A stretch of DNA of 64,000 nucleotides from Pseudovibrio sp. Tun.PSC04-5.I4 (GTDB lineage Bacteria; Pseudomonadota; Alphaproteobacteria; Rhizobiales; Stappiaceae): NCBI RefSeq assembly GCF_900104145.1, contig NZ_FNLB01000006.1:3784501-3848500 (forward strand), in the 5' to 3' direction. The notes under the pieces are model-generated. The model made no database searches. It was not told the origin of the DNA and was given only the letters and a program-made list of their open reading frames with translations. Numbering within the stretch: position 1 is the stretch's first letter; each line of letters starts with the position of its first letter. Position numbers and translations under genes: made by a program. Shown in pieces: positions 44,821-54,147 of the stretch.

Positions 44821-45435
44821 GTGACAAGCGAACAGAAAGATAGCAGAATTCCAGAAATTAAGGAGATGCCGAAAGGCCTGCAGGCCCTGATTTCGCGGGC
44901 CGGGAAATCAAAGAGCCTGCCTCCTATCCATCTTTGGAACCCGGATTTTTGCGGAGATCTGGATATGCAGATCAAGCGGGATGGCGCGTGGTTTTACATG
45001 GGCACGCCTATCCTGCGCGAGGCGCTTGTCCATCTGTTTGCGACTGTTTTGAAGCGGGAAGAGGATGGCAAATACTATCTCGTCACGCCGGTTGAGAAGA
45101 TCGGGTTGACGGTAGAAGATGCCCCGTTTGTGGCAGTTGAGATGGACATTCAGGACCGGAAAAATGGGCAGGTCATCACTTTGCGAACCAATTGCGGTGA
45201 TGTGGTTGAGGCGAGTACCGAGCATCCCCTGCGATTTGTGCAGGAAGAGGACGGCGGCGGATTGAAGCCTTACATTTTGGTGCGAGACAGACTGGAGGCT
45301 TTGTTTGCCCGCCCGTTGGTGCATGAACTTGCAGCGCATCTTGAAGAGCGGGACACCCCGGAAGGCCGTGTTGTTGGCGTTGAAAGCCATGGCGCGTTCT
45401 TCATAGTAGATACGGTCAAGAACCTCGGCTTTTGA
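44821..45435 (+). CDS. DUF1285 domain protein
   Basis: A 204-residue cytoplasmic protein of the DUF1285 family, recognisable by IHLWNPDFCGDLDMQI and GAWFYMGTPILREALVHLFA. Function unknown. It heads a tight cluster (DUF1285, Nudix, DUF6111, CCA-adding enzyme, DUF1284) with four-base overlaps that is conserved in alphaproteobacteria. GTG 44821 has GGTGGA 7 bases upstream and gives the usual N-terminus; the frame is open further upstream. Confidence 0.88.
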   Translation: MTSEQKDSRIPEIKEMPKGLQALISRAGKSKSLPPIHLWNPDFCGDLDMQIKRDGAWFYMGTPILREALVHLFATVLKREEDGKYYLVTPVEKIGLTVEDAPFVAVEMDIQDRKNGQVITLRTNCGDVVEASTEHPLRFVQEEDGGGLKPYILVRDRLEALFARPLVHELAAHLEERDTPEGRVVGVESHGAFFIVDTVKNLGF

Positions 45436-46085
45436 GTGATTACGAAATAGGATGGCGCAAGACCTTGGCTGATTTTACGGCAGAAAATTTTAGAGTACGG
45501 GCGTTGGACCGGCTTGCTGGCAGCGTGAATGAACCTACTGGCGATCATATTTTAAACCCTGATCTTGTTGATTACGGCGAACAGCTGGACCGGGTTAAAG
45601 ATGCCGCTGTTTTGATAGGCATTGTTGATCGTGGCCCGGACACTTCCATTATTCTCACCCAGCGCACGGCTCATTTGCGCTCTCATGCCGGGCAAATTGC
45701 GTTTCCCGGTGGTAAGATTGATGAGGAAGATAAAGGCCCGGTTGAGGCTGCCCTGCGAGAAGCCCATGAAGAAGTTGGGCTTGATGCGGATCAGGTGGAA
45801 ATCCTGGGAGACCTTGGTGACTACTATTCCGGGTCTGGATACCGCATTGTGCCCGTGCTGGCGACAGTTCGCCCACCGCTCATCCTCTCGCCCAATCCGG
45901 CTGAAGTCGATGAAGTCTTTGAGGTTCCTTTGTCTTTTCTCATGAACCCGGAGAACCATCACAAAAAAAGCGGAGTATTCAGGGGCCAAACGCGGTACTA
46001 CTATTCCATGCCGTTTCAGCAGCGCAATATCTGGGGGGTTACTGCTGGAATATTGCGCGTGCTCTATGATAGGATTTATGCCTGA
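45432..46085 (+). CDS. Nudix hydrolase, CoA pyrophosphatase type
   Basis: A 217-residue Nudix enzyme with the CoA-pyrophosphatase signature: LTQRTAHLRSHAGQIAFPGG precedes the Nudix box (G-G-K-I-D...EAALREAHEEVGL), and the GDYYSGSGYRIVPVLA segment follows. Family members split CoA and its derivatives into 4'-phosphopantetheine and 3',5'-ADP. The TTG start overlaps the DUF1285 stop. It overlaps the next gene by one base. Confidence 0.9.
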   Translation: MSDYEIGWRKTLADFTAENFRVRALDRLAGSVNEPTGDHILNPDLVDYGEQLDRVKDAAVLIGIVDRGPDTSIILTQRTAHLRSHAGQIAFPGGKIDEEDKGPVEAALREAHEEVGLDADQVEILGDLGDYYSGSGYRIVPVLATVRPPLILSPNPAEVDEVFEVPLSFLMNPENHHKKSGVFRGQTRYYYSMPFQQRNIWGVTAGILRVLYDRIYA

Positions 46086-46357
46086 TGATCCGTATGCTCC
46101 TTACCCATGGCCTTTTGTTCTTTGTCCCTTTTATCGCCTATGCCGTTTGGGTGATGACAGTTCGCAAGGCCAAAGAGGATAAGCGCTTTCGCGATGGCCC
46201 GCTGTTGTGGCTGAGCATTATTGGCATCGTTTTTGTCATTGCCAGTCTGGTTCTGCTCGCGGAAGTCAGCCGTGCTCCGCTTGGTTCTCAGTACCGGCCT
46301 GCACAGGTTATTGACGGTGAGTTTGTTCCCGGTGGTTACGAGATTCCGAAAAAATGA
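46085..46357 (+). CDS. DUF6111 small membrane protein
   Basis: A 90-residue protein with two transmembrane helices (about 4-22 and 38-58), a basic cytoplasmic loop between them (RKAKEDKRFRDG) and a C-terminal part with YRPAQVIDGEFVPGGYE. It matches the small protein that sits between the Nudix gene and the CCA-adding enzyme in alphaproteobacteria. Function unknown. It overlaps both neighbours. Confidence 0.85.
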   Translation: MIRMLLTHGLLFFVPFIAYAVWVMTVRKAKEDKRFRDGPLLWLSIIGIVFVIASLVLLAEVSRAPLGSQYRPAQVIDGEFVPGGYEIPKK

Positions 46358-47580
46358 CTGAATTGAAACAACGAGGTTGGCTGGATAGTTCGGCTGTCCA
46401 GCGGGCTTTTGATGTTCTGGAGCAGGAAGGTGATGTTGCGCGGGCCGTTGGTGGGACCGTGCGGAATTCTCTTTTAGGCGAAGTGGTTGATGATGTTGAT
46501 ATTGCCTGCACAGCCTTGCCAGATGTGGTGTTGGCGCGGGCAAAAGCTGCTGGCGTGAAGGCTGTTCCCACAGGTGTTGACCATGGAACCGTGACGCTGG
46601 TGATTGATCATTTGCCAATTGAAGTGACGAGCCTGCGGGAAGATATTGAGACTCATGGCCGTCATGCCACCGTGAAGTTTGGCCGTGACTGGACTAAAGA
46701 TGCGCAGCGCCGTGATTTCACGATGAATGCGATCTATGTGGACCGGCATGGCAAGCTGTTTGATCCGCTGGGTGGGATGCAAGATTGTTTGCAGCGGCAT
46801 CTGCGGTTTATTGGCGACCCTCACCACCGCATACGCGAAGATTATTTGCGCATACTTCGTTTCTTCCGGTTTTTTGCGACATACGGGCAAGGTGAAATTG
46901 ATGCAGATGGGTTTGCTGCCTGCGTTGAGCTGAAGGACGGGCTTTCCGATCTTTCAAAAGAGCGCATCACCAAAGAAATTTTGCGCACCCTGACGGCTCC
47001 GCGTGTTTTGGATTCTCTGCGCCTGATGGAGCAGGGCGGTATTCTGGCGTTGATATTGGGCGACGGGGCGGACAGCTTACGGATTGAGCGGCTGCTTTCC
47101 CTTAAAGCAACAACAGGTGTGAATGCTGGTGCAGTCCTGCGGCTTTGCGGCCTTGCTGGAGCTGAGGCCAAAGCTCATCTTCGGCTCTCGAATGCACAAA
47201 AGAAGCAGATCAACATCTGCCTGGAGATCTGTAAACGGCTTCAATCATCGGGTCATGGAAATGTAGAGCTGAAAGCTCTGCTTGTTGGCTATGGCGCTGA
47301 TGTGGTGATTGAGGGTCTTTTGACAGCGTGGATGTACGGTGTCCTTGAAGATGAGGCTGTTCTGGTTGGCCTGATTGGATTTGCCCGAAGCTGGGAGATT
47401 CCCGAGTTTCCGCTGACGGGTAAGCTGATGATCGCAAGTGGTATTCCGGCTGGCCCGCATATGGGCAAGGCTATGTTGCTGGCGCGAAAGCTTTGGGCGG
47501 ATGCTGATTATCAACCTTCAGCAGAGGTTTTGCTTGAGCAGCTTAAAGCCGGTCTGGATACTCAGGTGAATGACTTATGA
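46354..47580 (+). CDS. cca: CCA tRNA nucleotidyltransferase
   Basis: A 408-residue class II enzyme that builds or repairs the CCA end of tRNAs. The nucleotidyltransferase head has GGTVRNSLLGEVVDDVDIA with the D-x-D metal pair, ATVKFGRDW, then RRDFTMNAIY (ribose/base motif B) and RIREDYLRILRFFRF (motif D). The Asp usual after GGxVR is Asn here, a modest change. A helical C-terminal body follows. It overlaps both neighbours by four bases. Confidence 0.93.
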   Translation: MTELKQRGWLDSSAVQRAFDVLEQEGDVARAVGGTVRNSLLGEVVDDVDIACTALPDVVLARAKAAGVKAVPTGVDHGTVTLVIDHLPIEVTSLREDIETHGRHATVKFGRDWTKDAQRRDFTMNAIYVDRHGKLFDPLGGMQDCLQRHLRFIGDPHHRIREDYLRILRFFRFFATYGQGEIDADGFAACVELKDGLSDLSKERITKEILRTLTAPRVLDSLRLMEQGGILALILGDGADSLRIERLLSLKATTGVNAGAVLRLCGLAGAEAKAHLRLSNAQKKQINICLEICKRLQSSGHGNVELKALLVGYGADVVIEGLLTAWMYGVLEDEAVLVGLIGFARSWEIPEFPLTGKLMIASGIPAGPHMGKAMLLARKLWADADYQPSAEVLLEQLKAGLDTQVNDL

Positions 47581-48014
47581 GCGTAAAGCTGCGTGGTCAT
47601 CATTTGCTTTGTATTCTCACTTTCATGGGTCACGGGTATTCCCGCAAGTTCTCTGCCAATTATGGGCGTGTCGTAAAACGCCTGAATGCGGGAGAAGGTG
47701 TTGTTCTGGTTGATGGACCTGACGATATTTGCGATGCGTTGATCAAAGAAGAGGAAGAGCCACACTGCTTCAATTGCAGTGTGCTGGAGCGAGATAAGAT
47801 CGCGCTGCAAAGCGTGAGCGAATTGTTGGGCCGTCCACTGGCTGTTGGCGATGAACTGGATTTAACCGGTGAAGTGGTGTCCACCTTGCGCGAAGCCTTC
47901 GCGAACGGGCCACTGAGGTCTGCTTGCTATGAGTGCGAATGGAGCGCGTTTTGCGATGGAATCGCAGAAAATGGGTATGAAAAGGTCCATTTACGCCCTC
48001 CACCAACCCACTAA
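47577..48014 (+). CDS. DUF1284 domain protein
   Basis: A 145-residue protein with the DUF1284 opening KLRGHHLLCILTFMGHGYS and Cys pairs CFNC and CYECEWSAFC, suggesting a metal or iron-sulphur site. Function unknown. It is the last gene in the CCA cluster and overlaps its stop by four bases. Confidence 0.88.
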   Translation: MSVKLRGHHLLCILTFMGHGYSRKFSANYGRVVKRLNAGEGVVLVDGPDDICDALIKEEEEPHCFNCSVLERDKIALQSVSELLGRPLAVGDELDLTGEVVSTLREAFANGPLRSACYECEWSAFCDGIAENGYEKVHLRPPPTH

Positions 48015-48083
48015 TCTTCCATTTTTATCAAAATGCCCCATATGGGAGGAAAATCTGAATTTTCTCGCCTATTACGGGGTTAT

Positions 48084-49106
48084 ATGCTCGCTTTTAATAA
48101 GTTCCCAAGACTACTGGTCTTGCTGGTTTTTTCTGTTGCTTTGATTTTTATCTCAGCAGATTTTGCAGAAGCTAAACGTGGCTTCAGTTTCGGTAGTCGC
48201 AGTAAGCGCAGCTGGTCTGCACCTAAAGCAACCAAGACAGCTCCTAAAACAACCCCTGTTCAGCGCACTATGACGCCAAACACTGGCACCAAAGCTGGCG
48301 TGCAACTGCAGAATACAGCCGCTTCTAAAGCAACAGCTGGTCAGCGCCGCGGGTTGTTTGGGGGCGGTTTCCTAGGGTCTATGTTGGGTGGTCTGGCTCT
48401 TGGTGGCTTGTTGGGCATGGTGTTTGGCGGTGGCTTTGGCGGCCTTGCTGGCTTCTTTGGCCTGATTGTGCAGGTCCTGCTGATTGGCGGGGGGATAATG
48501 TTGTTGATGCGGTTCCTCAAAAGGCGGCAGCAGCCACATGCGGCAAATGCCTATAGCTATGAGCCACAGGCACAGCAGAACCAGCAGTTTATGTTTAACA
48601 ATGCGGGCGCGCAGAATGCACCGCGTCATCCTAGGTCTTTTGGCGGTCAACGGTGGCAGTCTGAAGAGGCACCTGTGTTCTCAACCGATGCGGGCGATGA
48701 GATCGGCATAACGGCCGATGATTTTGATGCGTTTGAGACTATGCTAACAACGGTCTGGACGGCGTATGGGAGCGAGGATTATGGCAAGATCCGATCCATT
48801 GCGACACCAGAAATGATGGGCTTCTTTGCTGAGGAACTGGGGCAGGCAGCTTCTAAGGGTCTTATCAACGAAGTGCGCGGTATCAAGCTTCTTCAGGGTG
48901 ATCTGTCTGAGGCATGGCGTGAAGATGATACTGATTACGCAAGCGTTGCGATGCGTTATGAATCCATTGATGTGATGCGTGAGCGTGCCACCAACAAAGT
49001 GGTTGAAGGCAATCCTGATGCAGCCGAGGAACGTGTAGAGATCTGGACGTTCCTTCGCGGTGCAGGTGAAGACTGGAAGCTCTCAGCCATTCAACAAGCT
49101 GGTTGA
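48084..49106 (+). CDS. Tim44/TimA-like domain membrane protein
   Basis: A 340-residue protein. A signal or anchor helix (about 6-26) is followed by a basic Ser/Lys/Thr-rich linker, a Gly-rich hydrophobic double segment (about 95-150, FGGGFLGSMLGGLALGGLLG), a Gln/Asn-rich spacer and a C-terminal Tim44-like domain (about 210-338, DFDAFETMLTTVWTAYGSED, GEDWKLSAIQQ). Related bacterial proteins help assemble membrane complexes; the client here is unknown. ATG 48084 follows GGGG and removes an unlikely 17-residue extension. A strong terminator follows. Confidence 0.85.
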   Translation: MLAFNKFPRLLVLLVFSVALIFISADFAEAKRGFSFGSRSKRSWSAPKATKTAPKTTPVQRTMTPNTGTKAGVQLQNTAASKATAGQRRGLFGGGFLGSMLGGLALGGLLGMVFGGGFGGLAGFFGLIVQVLLIGGGIMLLMRFLKRRQQPHAANAYSYEPQAQQNQQFMFNNAGAQNAPRHPRSFGGQRWQSEEAPVFSTDAGDEIGITADDFDAFETMLTTVWTAYGSEDYGKIRSIATPEMMGFFAEELGQAASKGLINEVRGIKLLQGDLSEAWREDDTDYASVAMRYESIDVMRERATNKVVEGNPDAAEERVEIWTFLRGAGEDWKLSAIQQAG

Positions 49107-49128
49107 TCTGACGGAATGAGTTGACTGT

Positions 49129-49157
49129 AAAAAGGGGCCTGTGCGGCCCCTTTTTTT
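49129..49157. terminator. Bidirectional terminator between the Tim44-like gene and ohr
   Basis: Stem AAAGGGGCC / GGCCCCTTT with 5-base loop, A-run before and T-run after, so it can serve both convergent genes. Confidence 0.92.
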
Positions 49158-49181
49158 GGTGTGATGGGGTCTTGTGCTTTG

Positions 49182-49613
<432 letters not shown>

Positions 49614-49654
49614 TGACTACTCCATATTTCAAATTGTAATATAAATCGTTGAAG

Positions 49655-49677
49655 ATTAAATCGCGTACGACTTTAAT
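49655..49677. promoter_or_regulatory. Candidate OhrR operator 1
   Basis: ATTAAATCG-CGTA-CGACTTTAAT, an imperfect dyad, 41 bases before the ohr start. It closely resembles the second dyad at 49713-49735. Confidence 0.7.
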
Positions 49678-49712
49678 AATGAGAATCTCCCTCCTTTGTC
49701 AAGAGAGGACTG

Positions 49713-49735
49713 AATTAATCGTGTGCGATTTAATT
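49713..49735. promoter_or_regulatory. Candidate OhrR operator 2
   Basis: AATTAATCG-TGTG-CGATTTAATT, an imperfect dyad, 67 bases before ohrR. It shares the TTAA(A)TCG-N4-CGA-TTTAA pattern with operator 1, consistent with autoregulation plus control of ohr. Confidence 0.7.
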
Positions 49736-49802
49736 TGACGGGTCAGATTTGCGGGATTAGAACAGCGTTTAGAAGGCCTATAAAGTTGGTTGAAAAATAG
49801 AA

Positions 49803-50270
49803 ATGTCTGAAGATAAAACACAAGAATTTCAAGGCTTTGGATTGGATCAGCATTTGTGTTTTGCCATCTATAAGGCAAACCATGCTTTCAATCGCTTTTA
49901 CAAATCATTGATGAAAGAGATAGGGATCACCTATCCGCAGTACATCACTCTTCTGGCTCTGTTGGAAAATGATGGTCAACGTGTTTCCCAGCTTGGGGAG
50001 ACGTTGTTTTTGGAATCCAACACGTTGACACCGCTGCTGAAACGGCTGGAAGACATGAAGTTTGTGGTGCGGGTTCGCTCGAAAGAAGACGAACGGCAAG
50101 TGATTGTGAGTTTGACGGACGCCGGGCGCGGGATTGCCGATGGAATTTGCACTATTCAGCAGTGTGCGGTGGAGCATCTTAAGATGCCAGTCGAAGATAT
50201 TTCGGATTTAACTGCGAAGCTGAATGAGGTGCAGAGCATTCTTAACGCGGCAAAAGCTGAGAAGAGTTAA
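49803..50270 (+). CDS. ohrR: OhrR, MarR-family peroxide-sensing repressor
   Basis: A 155-residue winged-helix repressor. The peroxide-sensing Cys is Cys19 in DQHLCFAIYKANHAFNR, and the HTH and wing are LGETLFLESNTLTPLLKRLE and RVRSKEDERQVIVSLTDAG. Oxidation of this Cys releases DNA in known OhrR proteins. It is divergent from ohr with paired operators between. Confidence 0.93.
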   Translation: MSEDKTQEFQGFGLDQHLCFAIYKANHAFNRFYKSLMKEIGITYPQYITLLALLENDGQRVSQLGETLFLESNTLTPLLKRLEDMKFVVRVRSKEDERQVIVSLTDAGRGIADGICTIQQCAVEHLKMPVEDISDLTAKLNEVQSILNAAKAEKS

Positions 50271-50328
50271 AGTCGTTTGCACGTATCATAGACCAGCAAA
50301 TCACTTTAACTCCTTATTTAACTGATAC

Positions 50329-51321
50329 TTACGTGTATGCAGCAGCAGCCTTAATTTTGCGTTGGCGCGCCCAGAGAATGCCCAGTGATCCGCATGCCAT
50401 GATGGTACCGGCAATGATTGCTGTTGGAGTTGGAAGGTTCTGCGGAATAAAGCCGGACCGATCTGCCAGAAGCTCAAACAGCAGGGATGCGAACGGTAAA
50501 GCTGCAATGGTGGCCACGTAGTTTTGACTACCAACCAGATTGATTGCCTGCATGGAGAGGAACATAGACACGCCGCGCATGGTGATGCCAACTGCTACAG
50601 CAGCGATCCACATGGTTGGACTCCACACCTGAGCCAGATCGAGCAGTGGAAGGCTTTGTTTCCAATCCGCAGCTGCTTGCGTCGCAGTGGTTGCTTGCGT
50701 TGCGCCGGTGAGGAGAGACAAAGCTGCCAGCGAGACCAGCATGACCAATGCGCTGGCAAGCAGCATGACACCGCTTAAGGAGGCGCGATCCTTCAGGTTA
50801 GTTCCCTGATTTTGCGGGTGATATTCGGCAATCATCACAGAGACGACCACGGCCAATTCTGAAAACATCATCAGGAAAACAGCTGGGTTGGAAAACGTAT
50901 TCTCCAGTGAGGTGATCAGCAGCACCATTCCGCCAGCAATGACGATGTGGCCCGGTAATTCCAACAGGCTCGGCAGGCGGAAAAACAGCAGGGCAAAGAT
51001 GAGCGCCGAAAACGGCACGGAAACAAGACCGAAGAACCCAGCATTGGCTGCGCTGATGTAAAGCAAAGATGCGGTGAAGCAGGACGCAGAAATAACCCGG
51101 ACCACGCCATAGGCCCATGTATGGGGGCTCCTGAGTGCTGTCAGTGTTGCCGTGAGTTTTCCGCTGACTGCGATCAAAAAAATGCCGCCAAACATCAGCT
51201 GGATGATGGTGAAGATCCACGGATCAAGGTTATAGGCCAGCAACAGACCTTTGCTCACAACAATGAGAGCTGCCCAGCTCACCATGGTGGCGAGGCAGAC
51301 CATAAGTCCTTTTGTGGTCAA
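50329..51321 (-). CDS. DMT-superfamily (EamA-like) permease
   Basis: A 330-residue inner-membrane protein with about ten transmembrane helices in two EamA-like halves (VSWAALIVVSKGLLLAYN at the start; a second half around 225-320). The long cytoplasmic or periplasmic loop at 165-220 is Thr/Ala/Gln-rich. A metabolite exporter is likely, substrate unknown. It follows the AAA ATPase gene with a 2-base gap, so the two may be co-transcribed. Confidence 0.82.
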   Translation of the reverse strand: MTTKGLMVCLATMVSWAALIVVSKGLLLAYNLDPWIFTIIQLMFGGIFLIAVSGKLTATLTALRSPHTWAYGVVRVISASCFTASLLYISAANAGFFGLVSVPFSALIFALLFFRLPSLLELPGHIVIAGGMVLLITSLENTFSNPAVFLMMFSELAVVVSVMIAEYHPQNQGTNLKDRASLSGVMLLASALVMLVSLAALSLLTGATQATTATQAAADWKQSLPLLDLAQVWSPTMWIAAVAVGITMRGVSMFLSMQAINLVGSQNYVATIAALPFASLLFELLADRSGFIPQNLPTPTAIIAGTIMACGSLGILWARQRKIKAAAAYT

Positions 51322-51323
51322 AC

Positions 51324-52448
51324 TTAGTACTCCTCTCCGACGAATTCGCCGGTGATTTTCAGGCCATCAATTCCGGTCTGACCGTTTTCTTTAAATATGC
51401 GTTTTGGATAGGCTCCGGCATGGTTTGCCAGATGCTCCGCCAACTGATCTGAATGGGTGACGAGCCAGATCTGGCTGCGCTGTGAGGCCTTGGCAATAAC
51501 TTTGGCAAGCGGTTCCAGCAAATCAGGATGCAGACTTGCTTCCGGTTCGTTCAATGCAATGAAGGCTGGCAAACGATAGGAGAGCATTGCGCCAAGCAAG
51601 GCCAGATATTGCAGGGTGCCATCTGATAATTCCTGCGAGGGGAAGGGGCGTCTGATTTCCGGTGTTTGCAGGGCGAAGCGGCAATCTTGTCCGTTGGCCT
51701 CAATCAGCAGGCGGCTTTCGGGAAAGGCATCATCCACGGCGACTTGCAGGTCGTGATCATCCTTGCGGATTTCTTTCAGGGTCGCGAAGACGGCTGCCAG
51801 ATCACTGGCATTTGAGGATAGGGTTGGTGTGGTTACGTTGGCGCTGGGTTTGCGAAGCGCGCTGTCCCGGTCTGTTCTGAAGGTGTGGTAAAAGCGCCAA
51901 TCTGTAATGGCCCTGCGTACCATGTCGAGTTCCGGGAAACGGCTGCCATCGCGAATGCCTGCGAGTGCTGTTTCCGAGGGGAGGAGCTCGTTGTCATAGG
52001 TTACCCTTTCGCCTTTGCCCGCGCGCAAAAATACACTGGGGCCTTTGCGCTGCATGAGCGAGACGGAACGTGCGCCGGTTTTAAGCGTCAACTCCTCCTC
52101 TTTCACCATGGTCTCATAGGGCAAAGCGGGGTCTGAAATTGGATTTGGCAGGCCAAGTTCGATTTTGTAGGAGAGATCGCCCAGATCAACGCGCAGGATG
52201 ATGCGTTTTTTTTCGTGAGTTTTAAGATCACCAGCCCACATAACGCTGTCTACGCCGCCATCCTCTGAAACGGAGCGGGTTATCCGGCCTAGTGCTGCTT
52301 GTTGTAGCAATTCCAATGACTTATAGAGGTTTGTCTTGCCCACGCCATTGTTGCCAACAAACACATTGACTGCGCCAACGCGCATAAACAGCTTATGAAC
52401 GGACCGATAATTCTCGATGCCGATGGCAGAGAGAGGGGGCATGGACAT
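51324..52448 (-). CDS. AAA family ATPase (OLD/RecF-like, AAA_15 type)
   Basis: A 374-residue ABC-type ATPase like those of RecF/OLD/SMC relatives. It begins LSAIGIENYRSV, Walker A GNNGVGKT (32-39), and has the signature region FPSQELSDGTLQYLALLGAM, then Walker B/D-loop FIALNEPEASLHPDLLEP and LVTHSDQLAE. No Toprim nuclease domain is attached, so it is not a full OLD nuclease. Role unknown; such ATPases occur in DNA repair and in defence, but here no partner nuclease is adjacent. The chosen ATG 52448 gives a normal start; an in-frame GTG at 52511 would add 21 residues. Confidence 0.82.
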   Translation of the reverse strand: MSMPPLSAIGIENYRSVHKLFMRVGAVNVFVGNNGVGKTNLYKSLELLQQAALGRITRSVSEDGGVDSVMWAGDLKTHEKKRIILRVDLGDLSYKIELGLPNPISDPALPYETMVKEEELTLKTGARSVSLMQRKGPSVFLRAGKGERVTYDNELLPSETALAGIRDGSRFPELDMVRRAITDWRFYHTFRTDRDSALRKPSANVTTPTLSSNASDLAAVFATLKEIRKDDHDLQVAVDDAFPESRLLIEANGQDCRFALQTPEIRRPFPSQELSDGTLQYLALLGAMLSYRLPAFIALNEPEASLHPDLLEPLAKVIAKASQRSQIWLVTHSDQLAEHLANHAGAYPKRIFKENGQTGIDGLKITGEFVGEEY

Positions 52449-52588
52449 GGATTGAAACTTTTTCTGAAATATCTTGGGTAAGTATGGTTGAGAATAAGCA
52501 GGTTGGATCACACTTGTAAATCAGCTCGTGCGGTTGATGCACCGTAAATTCTTGTTTTGTTCTCCTGCAATCAATGAAGGAAAGTTCG

Positions 52589-53995
52589 ATGTCTGCTCAT
52601 GAAACTGCTGGTACACGGGAAGAGTCCGATAGTTTTGGAATGCTGGAGGTGCCCAACGACAAGTACTGGGGCGCGCAAACTGCTCGGTCTCTGATCAACT
52701 TTCCCATTGGCCGCGAGCATTTACCGCCTGCGCTCATTCATGCCCTTGGTGTTGTTAAGCTTGCTGCTGCCAAAGTGAATATGAATGAAGGACGGCTTCC
52801 AGAGGAAATAGGGAAGGCAATTTGCAAGGCGGCTGAGGAAGTCATCTCCGGCAAACTGGATGCGCATTTTCCGCTTGTGATCTGGCAGACGGGATCGGGC
52901 ACGCAATCCAATATGAACACCAATGAGGTGATCTCCAACCGAGCCATTGAAATGCTGGGTGGGCAGATTGGCACTAAATCTCCAGTGCATCCCAACGATC
53001 ACGTGAACATGGGGCAGTCGTCTAACGATACTTTCCCTACGGCAATGCACATTGCTGCGGCCTGTGAAATCAACCATGTGCTGCTTCCTGCGCTTACTCA
53101 TTTGCATGATGCGCTGGAGGTAAAGGTTGCTGCCTTTGCAGATATTGTGAAGATTGGCCGGACGCATACACAAGATGCGACCCCACTGACACTCGGGCAG
53201 GAATTTTCTGGCTATGTGGCGCAGCTGGAGTTTGCCAAGGAGCGGATTGAGCAGGGGCTTGTCGGTCTTTACCGTCTGGCGCAGGGTGGAACTGCTGTTG
53301 GAACTGGATTGAACTCCACACCCGGCTTTGCGGCGGAGTTTGCGACCTGTGCCAGCGAGGTGACTGGGTTGGCGTTTGTGACTGCGCCCAACAAGTTTGA
53401 GGCTTTGGCGAGCCATGATGCAGCGGTGTTTGCACATGGTGCGTTGAATACGCTGGCGTGTTCCATGATGAAAATTGCCAATGACATTCGCTTTTTGGCG
53501 TCTGGGCCGCGTTCTGGTCTCGGCGAGATTTCTCTGCCTGCCAATGAACCGGGGTCTTCCATTATGCCGGGCAAGGTGAACCCGACCCAGTGTGAAGCCG
53601 TGACGATGGTTTGTGCGCAGGTGATGGGAAACCAGACGGTTGTGAGCGTTGGCGGATCTACAGGACATTTTGAGCTGAACGTGTTCAAGCCGGTTATTGC
53701 CAACAGCCTGCTGCAATCCATTGAGTTGCTGGCCCACAGTATGGTCAGCTTTGCAGACCGGTGTGTGGTTGGCATTGAACCGAACATAGACCGGATTGAG
53801 GAGCTTATGGAGCGCTCCCTTATGTTGGTGACAGCCCTTGCGCCCTCCATTGGCTATGACAAGGCGACCGAGATTGCCAAGACAGCCCACAAAAACGGAA
53901 CGACCTTGAAAGAAGAAGCAGTTCGCCTCGGCTATGTGACTTCTGAGGAGTTTGACCGCGTTGTACGGCCTGAGAAGATGGTCAGACCGGGTTAG
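52589..53995 (+). CDS. fumC: Class II fumarate hydratase
   Basis: A 468-residue iron-independent fumarase of the TCA cycle (fumarate + water = malate). Family motifs are clear: VPNDKYWGAQTARS near the start, TGSGTQSNMNTNEV, HPNDHVNMGQSSNDTFPTAM, GRTHTQDATP and the signature GSSIMPGKVNPTQCEA. ATG 52589 follows AAGGAAA and removes a 5-residue extension. It is a stand-alone gene. Confidence 0.97.
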   Translation: MSAHETAGTREESDSFGMLEVPNDKYWGAQTARSLINFPIGREHLPPALIHALGVVKLAAAKVNMNEGRLPEEIGKAICKAAEEVISGKLDAHFPLVIWQTGSGTQSNMNTNEVISNRAIEMLGGQIGTKSPVHPNDHVNMGQSSNDTFPTAMHIAAACEINHVLLPALTHLHDALEVKVAAFADIVKIGRTHTQDATPLTLGQEFSGYVAQLEFAKERIEQGLVGLYRLAQGGTAVGTGLNSTPGFAAEFATCASEVTGLAFVTAPNKFEALASHDAAVFAHGALNTLACSMMKIANDIRFLASGPRSGLGEISLPANEPGSSIMPGKVNPTQCEAVTMVCAQVMGNQTVVSVGGSTGHFELNVFKPVIANSLLQSIELLAHSMVSFADRCVVGIEPNIDRIEELMERSLMLVTALAPSIGYDKATEIAKTAHKNGTTLKEEAVRLGYVTSEEFDRVVRPEKMVRPG

Positions 53996-54041
53996 AGTGG
54001 TTTAGCCCTTTGGGAATTTGTGAGGCGTTTACGGGAACTGG

Positions 54042-54063
54042 ATCCCGGCTCGGTGGCCGGGAT
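54042..54063. repeat. REP-like palindrome after fumC
   Basis: ATCCCGGC-TCGGTG-GCCGGGAT, perfect 8-bp arms, inside the phrase CTGGATCCCGG...CCGGGATGACG that resembles dispersed intergenic elements of proteobacteria. It lacks a T tract. Only one copy is in the window, so calling it a repeat relies on general resemblance. Confidence 0.5.
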
Positions 54064-54147
54064 GACGCAGATGTTTGTTGTGGTCATTTGGTTTTGAAGG
54101 TTGATTTTGCTTAGGAGTGTCTCAAGGCAGCTAATAATTTAGTTCAT

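Noticed and set aside
51324..52448. AAA ATPase as an OLD-type phage defence nuclease
   Set aside because: It has no Toprim domain and no adjacent nuclease or UvrD-like partner; the neighbouring gene is a DMT permease, so a defence role is not supported here.
52721..53890. Minus-strand open frame of 389 codons opposite fumC
   Set aside because: It is the complement of highly conserved fumC codons and is without protein-like composition.
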